Under the pieces are notes generated by a model, which was given only the letters and a program-made list of their open reading frames with translations, was not told the origin of the DNA and searched no databases. From positions 1-45,593 of the forward strand of contig JBMYQA010000012.1 in assembly GCA_049600855.1 (NCBI GenBank): a stretch of DNA of 45,593 nucleotides. Reading direction: 5' to 3'. The DNA is from JBMYQA01 sp049600855 (lineage in GTDB: Bacteria > Bacteroidota > Bacteroidia > Cytophagales > Flammeovirgaceae). Below are positions 43,401 through 45,593 of the stretch, piece after piece (the first letter of the stretch is position 1; each line of letters opens with the position of its first letter). The position numbers and the translations under genes are program-made.

Positions 43401-44723
43401 CTGTGCAGCAGTTTGCACTTCTTCATCCATTTGCTTGGCAGTGAGTTGTTGTCCTGCAAACTTTGCTTGAAAACGGTGTACGATGGCTTCCACAATAATC
43501 ACGGCACCATCAACCACCAAGCCGAAATCAATTGCGCCCAAACTCATTAAATTGGCCGATATGCCGAGTACATTCATCATGGCAACGGCAAACAACATGG
43601 CTAATGGAATCACAGAGGCGACAATTAAACCTGCTCGCCAATTTCCTAACATGATGACCAGAATAAACACCACAATGAGTCCTCCTTCAATTAAATTCGT
43701 TCGAACGGTGCCAATTGCAGTAGATACGAGCTTATCTCTAACCAAATATGGTTCAATGATTACGCCTTCTGGTAACGATTTTTCGATTTGTTTCACGCGT
43801 TCTTTTACCCGTTCCGTAACGGCTGCAGAGTTTGCTCCTTTCAGCATCATGACTCGGCCTCCAACGGCTTCTGCGCCATTTCTCACTAATGCGCCATATC
43901 GAGGTGCTTTCCCAAATTGCACTTGCGCCACATCTTTGACTAAAATTGGTCGCCCATTGCGCACAGCAATCACAATATGCGCTAAATCGTTTAAAGATCG
44001 GGCAATGCCATCTGTTCGGATATAGTACGTATTGGGATTTTTTTCGATATAAGCGCCTCCTGTATTCTCATTGCTATTTTCCAAGGCTGCAAATACATCT
44101 TGGATACTCAATGACATAGATTTTAGCAGGTTGGGGTTGATGGCTACCTCATACTGTTTCAAAAATCCACCCATGGTATTTATTTCTACAACCCCTTCAA
44201 TACCTGACAATTGACGTTTTACAATCCAATCTTGAATGCTACGAAGCTCCGTAGGGGAATAGTTGTGTTTAGCTCCTTCTTCATTTCTGATGACATATTG
44301 ATAAATCTCCCCAAGTCCAGTAGAAATGGGAGCCATCGTGGGCGTTCCTAAATTCATAGGAATATGGTCTTCTGCTTCTTTGAGGTATTCCGATACTAAT
44401 TGTCGAGCTAAATACACATCCATGTCTTCCTCAAAAACAACGGTAACCACAGAGAGGCCAAACCTAGAAATGGAACGAATTTCAACTAATTGTTGGATGT
44501 TTTGTAAGGCCAATTCTACAGGAGTGGTGATAAATTGCTCAATCTCCTGCGTAGCCAAGTTGGGTGAAATGGTAATGACTTGTACCTGATTATTGGTTAT
44601 ATCAGGCACCGCATCTATGGGCAATTGACTTAGGGAAAAACCACCCCAAACCATCAGGACAATGACTAAAAGTCCTACAACAAACTTATTCTTAATGGAA
44701 TAAGCAATAATTTTATCGAACAT
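40416..44723 (-). CDS. CzcA-type heavy-metal efflux RND pump fused to a TolC-like outer-membrane factor
   Basis: 1435 aa. Residues 1 to about 1035 are an HME-RND pump with twelve membrane segments and two periplasmic loops. The fourth helix carries DFGLVVDGAVIIVEA (399-413, Asp399, Asp405, Glu412), the Zn/Co/Cd-type (CzcA) proton-relay word, not the Cu/Ag type. After a short basic linker a second hydrophobic, signal-peptide-like segment (about 1047-1063, ending AQK) opens a TolC-like domain with long helices (to 1435). This fusion is known in Bacteroidota; cleavage of the internal signal would release the channel. It replaces a separate czcC gene. Start ATG 44723. Confidence 0.92.
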   Translation of the reverse strand: MFDKIIAYSIKNKFVVGLLVIVLMVWGGFSLSQLPIDAVPDITNNQVQVITISPNLATQEIEQFITTPVELALQNIQQLVEIRSISRFGLSVVTVVFEEDMDVYLARQLVSEYLKEAEDHIPMNLGTPTMAPISTGLGEIYQYVIRNEEGAKHNYSPTELRSIQDWIVKRQLSGIEGVVEINTMGGFLKQYEVAINPNLLKSMSLSIQDVFAALENSNENTGGAYIEKNPNTYYIRTDGIARSLNDLAHIVIAVRNGRPILVKDVAQVQFGKAPRYGALVRNGAEAVGGRVMMLKGANSAAVTERVKERVKQIEKSLPEGVIIEPYLVRDKLVSTAIGTVRTNLIEGGLIVVFILVIMLGNWRAGLIVASVIPLAMLFAVAMMNVLGISANLMSLGAIDFGLVVDGAVIIVEAIVHRFQAKFAGQQLTAKQMDEEVQTAAQQIRSSAAFGEIIILMVYIPILALVGIEGKMFKPMAQTVMLAIGGALILSLTYVPMMSALLLNRNIEFKTTIADRIINFMHWLYDPILQFALQFKRTVVLATCLLFIGSLLVFSRMGGEFIPTLEEGDLAMQQILPPGTSLTQSIEVAKKIQTILLDEFPEIEDVVTYIGAAEIPTDPMPVEIGDYTIIMKPKEEWTSARTRNEMFQQIDKALAVVPGVGKEFSQPIQLRFNELMTGSKADITVKLYGQDLAVLYSKAKEAEAVIRQLQGVGSVNVEQTVGMPQLVIRFNYNKMAQYGLQVKEVNRVVRSAFAGEKAGIIYEGERRFDLVVRLDEQFRTGIEDVKTLYIPLDNGNQVPLTEVAQVALMDSPMQISRDNTNRRIVIGVNVGNTDVETLVYQIEQALDANIKLPSGYYFTYGGQFENLKAANARLRIAVPIALTLIYILLYFTFGSLAQATLIFTAIPLSAIGGIWALQLRGMPFSISAGIGFIALFGVAVLNGIVLIGYFNQLKKEGIQNINERILKGTYVRLRPVLMTASVASLGFLPMALSTSGGAEVQRPLATVVIGGLITATFLTLVVLPILYSWLANWQEQRTRNKTFGKVLMLGFIFCVIGVNQTHAQKAISMDEAVEMALSNHPTMQAATLQVQQGKVLEDLSYSLGPTQFSYQGNGLFRENNQQMNQYFFVQNVPNPAKTKALRTLGTAKAGQFTLQKQLLEQELIMDVKQVYLELQQRKALAQLYHQLAQTYQSYLAMAKKRVQVGEANRMELLSFQSSVNEQQLRLEQTKLEISNLETKLSQLVVSEVLVTSADSLTAMPFTLADTAQTLQWKLAQQEIQLAKANTDVLKASKKPDLQFGYAVQNFVEVGWLNGLQLDVQIPLFNKQTNQKIEAQQLQVAVAKAKLKAKQLQVQQALITASNAIQLYAKGMEFYRNQLETINPEMDRISRLNYQAGEISYLELLNTLTLRSNNHKSYLEQILFYNKAVVFYQFLSN

Positions 44724-45102
44724 AAATTTTAAACAGTTAATGCACCATCACTTAGCGGCTGTTTGCATTTTTTGTTTAGTGCTAAAAGTGAATTGATTTT
44801 TATTCAGGTAAGATGCTTTCAAACGGTTTCCCGCTAGGATGAATAATGGCTATCTATTCAAGGAGAAAGCAATGCAATATGAGTGCAAATCGGTCAGTTT
44901 TAGCCGAAAGAAAAAATTCAAAGAGCCTCTTGAGCAATGCTAATCTTTATTAAGCAGAAAATCTAAACTTAACGCGATGAAGATTGAGGCTAGGAATAGG
45001 AAATGCTACCAGCTTCAACCAGCATAAAACATAGCTTACTAAGTAGATCGTGTTTTGTGATAAATAAAGGAATGAAAGGACACACTGATCTTAAGGAAAG
45101 GT
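44724..45102. other. Intergenic gap in the efflux operon
   Basis: 379 nt between the small Cys-rich gene and the pump gene, both minus strand. No ORF above 20 codons with protein-like features and no TAnnTTTG element on the minus strand was found. Whether the pump has its own promoter is undecided. Confidence 0.5.
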
Positions 45103-45417
45103 TTACACCAGTATTGGCGGGTGCCATACTTGCTCGACGAAGGAGAAGGAATAGTGGAAAGTATAGGTAAAAAGGTAAGTGTCTGTTTGCTGATGTTGTG
45201 GCTGGTTATCGTTTAGATAAGATTGGGGGTTGATATTGACATTTACCCCACAGCAAGCACAGGTGCAAAAAGGGGAACAAAAATCAGTTGCATCTTCTGA
45301 ATGATCGTGCTCGCTTTGCAAAATGACCGAAGTTTCCTCAAAGGTGTAGGGGTCACTGCAAGGCAGCACTGACATGACAAAGATGAGTAGGGATAATATG
45401 AACGTCACATGCTTCAT
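45103..45417 (-). CDS. Small exported Cys/His-rich protein (DUF6660-like) of the efflux operon
   Basis: 104 aa from ATG 45417. A signal peptide (about 1-20, ending VLPC) suggests export, possibly as a lipoprotein. The middle holds HDHSEDATDFCSPFCTCACCG (about 38-58) with five cysteines in ten residues and His nearby, a typical soft-metal ligand cluster. The C-terminal part is Tyr/Phe-rich and ends WHPPILV. Similar small proteins precede CusA/CzcA genes in Bacteroidota. It lies first in the minus-strand series, so it is probably expressed with the pump. Confidence 0.78.
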   Translation of the reverse strand: MKHVTFILSLLIFVMSVLPCSDPYTFEETSVILQSEHDHSEDATDFCSPFCTCACCGVNVNINPQSYLNDNQPQHQQTDTYLFTYTFHYSFSFVEQVWHPPILV

Positions 45418-45425
45418 ATGCCCTG

Positions 45426-45433
45426 CAAAAGTA
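45426..45433 (-). promoter_or_regulatory. Candidate -7 element of the efflux operon
   Basis: On the minus strand TACTTTTG matches TAnnTTTG and sits inside a 5-bp inverted repeat (GCCCT/AGGGC), 8 nt before the ATG at 45417, giving an almost leaderless message. No -33 TTG at the ideal distance was seen. Confidence 0.45.
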
Positions 45434-45502
45434 GGGCTTAGTTTGACAATTGCAGCACTTGAACAGATTTTTTAGGTTGATTGCATCAAAATAATAAAAC
45501 CC

Positions 45503-45543
45503 TTGATTTTCGAGTTTTTGACCCTCAAAAACTCGAAAATCAA
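45503..45543. repeat. Perfect 19-bp inverted repeat (hairpin)
   Basis: TTGATTTTCGAGTTTTTGA (45503-45521) and its exact complement (45525-45543) are separated by CCC. It lies upstream of the efflux operon at the window edge and is followed by a second hairpin. It could be a terminator of a gene outside the window or part of a repeat element. Confidence 0.9.
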
Positions 45544-45553
45544 AAATCTGGCT

Positions 45554-45577
45554 CGTGCGAATTTCTAAATTCGTACG
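45554..45577. repeat. Second edge hairpin, 11-bp arms with one mismatch
   Basis: CGTGCGAATTT (45554-45564) and AAATTCGTACG (45567-45577) pair with one G-T mismatch around CT. It follows the 19-bp hairpin by 10 nt. Two adjacent hairpins of this type resemble REP-like elements. Confidence 0.75.
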
Positions 45578-45593
45578 AAACCAATGGTAAAAT

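Noticed and set aside
43483..44025. 180-codon open frame antisense to the pump gene
   Set aside because: Composition is Thr/Ile/Ser-rich as expected from the reverse of hydrophobic coding sequence, with no recognisable domain.

Overview
The window looks like a chromosomal segment of a Bacteroidota bacterium, most plausibly of the order Cytophagales. The grounds are moderately AT-rich DNA, weak or absent Shine-Dalgarno sites, promoter elements of the Bacteroidota type (TTG, about 19-20 nt, then TAnnTTTG), SusC-like and TonB-dependent outer-membrane proteins, an HTTM/imelysin/DUF4856 operon, and a CzcA-type efflux pump fused to its outer-membrane TolC partner. I see no rRNA, tRNA, CRISPR array, insertion sequence or phage module.

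Layout. (1) 1-8.1 kb is a stress and redox block. It holds the start of a universal stress protein, an N-terminally short MscS-like channel, a coiled-coil protein, ferritin, a secreted coiled-coil protein, a degenerate receiver protein, an FNT-family transporter, several small proteins, a second degenerate receiver, a PAS histidine kinase and a Crp/Fnr regulator with an FNR-type recognition helix. An FNR-like palindrome lies in front of the kinase. (2) 8.1-11.2 kb is an AraC regulator followed by two secreted or lipoprotein hydrolases (C45 peptidase family and beta-lactamase family). (3) 11.3-17.5 kb carries pgi, a SpoIIE-type phosphatase with a small partner, a TlpA-like membrane thioredoxin, a second AraC regulator and an SDR oxidoreductase. 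(4) 17.9-24.3 kb is the most interesting block. Three near-identical 15-bp palindromes (TGCAAC-N3-GTTGCA) precede a secreted S8 protease, a His-rich small membrane protein, and a DUF1826 gene that is followed at once by a COG0523 (CobW-like) metallochaperone GTPase. A DUF5916 outer-membrane protein and a protein with a CYFCGGAGPE motif lie between them. This looks like a zinc-limitation (Zur-like) regulon. (5) 24.4-25.6 kb has a RibD/DHFR-like protein and a DUF1353-like protein. (6) 25.9-32.3 kb is a probable iron/metal-uptake operon: DUF4856 lipoprotein, imelysin-like lipoprotein, HTTM membrane protein, TonB-dependent receptor. (7) 32.4-39.1 kb is a tandem pair of exported TPR-CHAT proteins with C-terminal membrane anchors. 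(8) 39.2-45.4 kb, on the minus strand, is a heavy-metal efflux operon: a small Cys/His protein, a CzcA-TolC fusion, and a CzcB/CusB-like adaptor.

Together the accessory part of the window is dominated by metal handling: storage (ferritin), zinc scarcity (17.9-24.3 kb), iron or metal uptake (25.9-32.3 kb) and metal efflux (39.2-45.4 kb), with an oxygen/redox stress block at the left end. The features most likely to be under-described are the three-site palindrome regulon that includes a protease, the paired periplasmic CHAT proteins, and the pseudo-receiver proteins of the stress block. All family names rest on reading motifs by eye; no database search was run.
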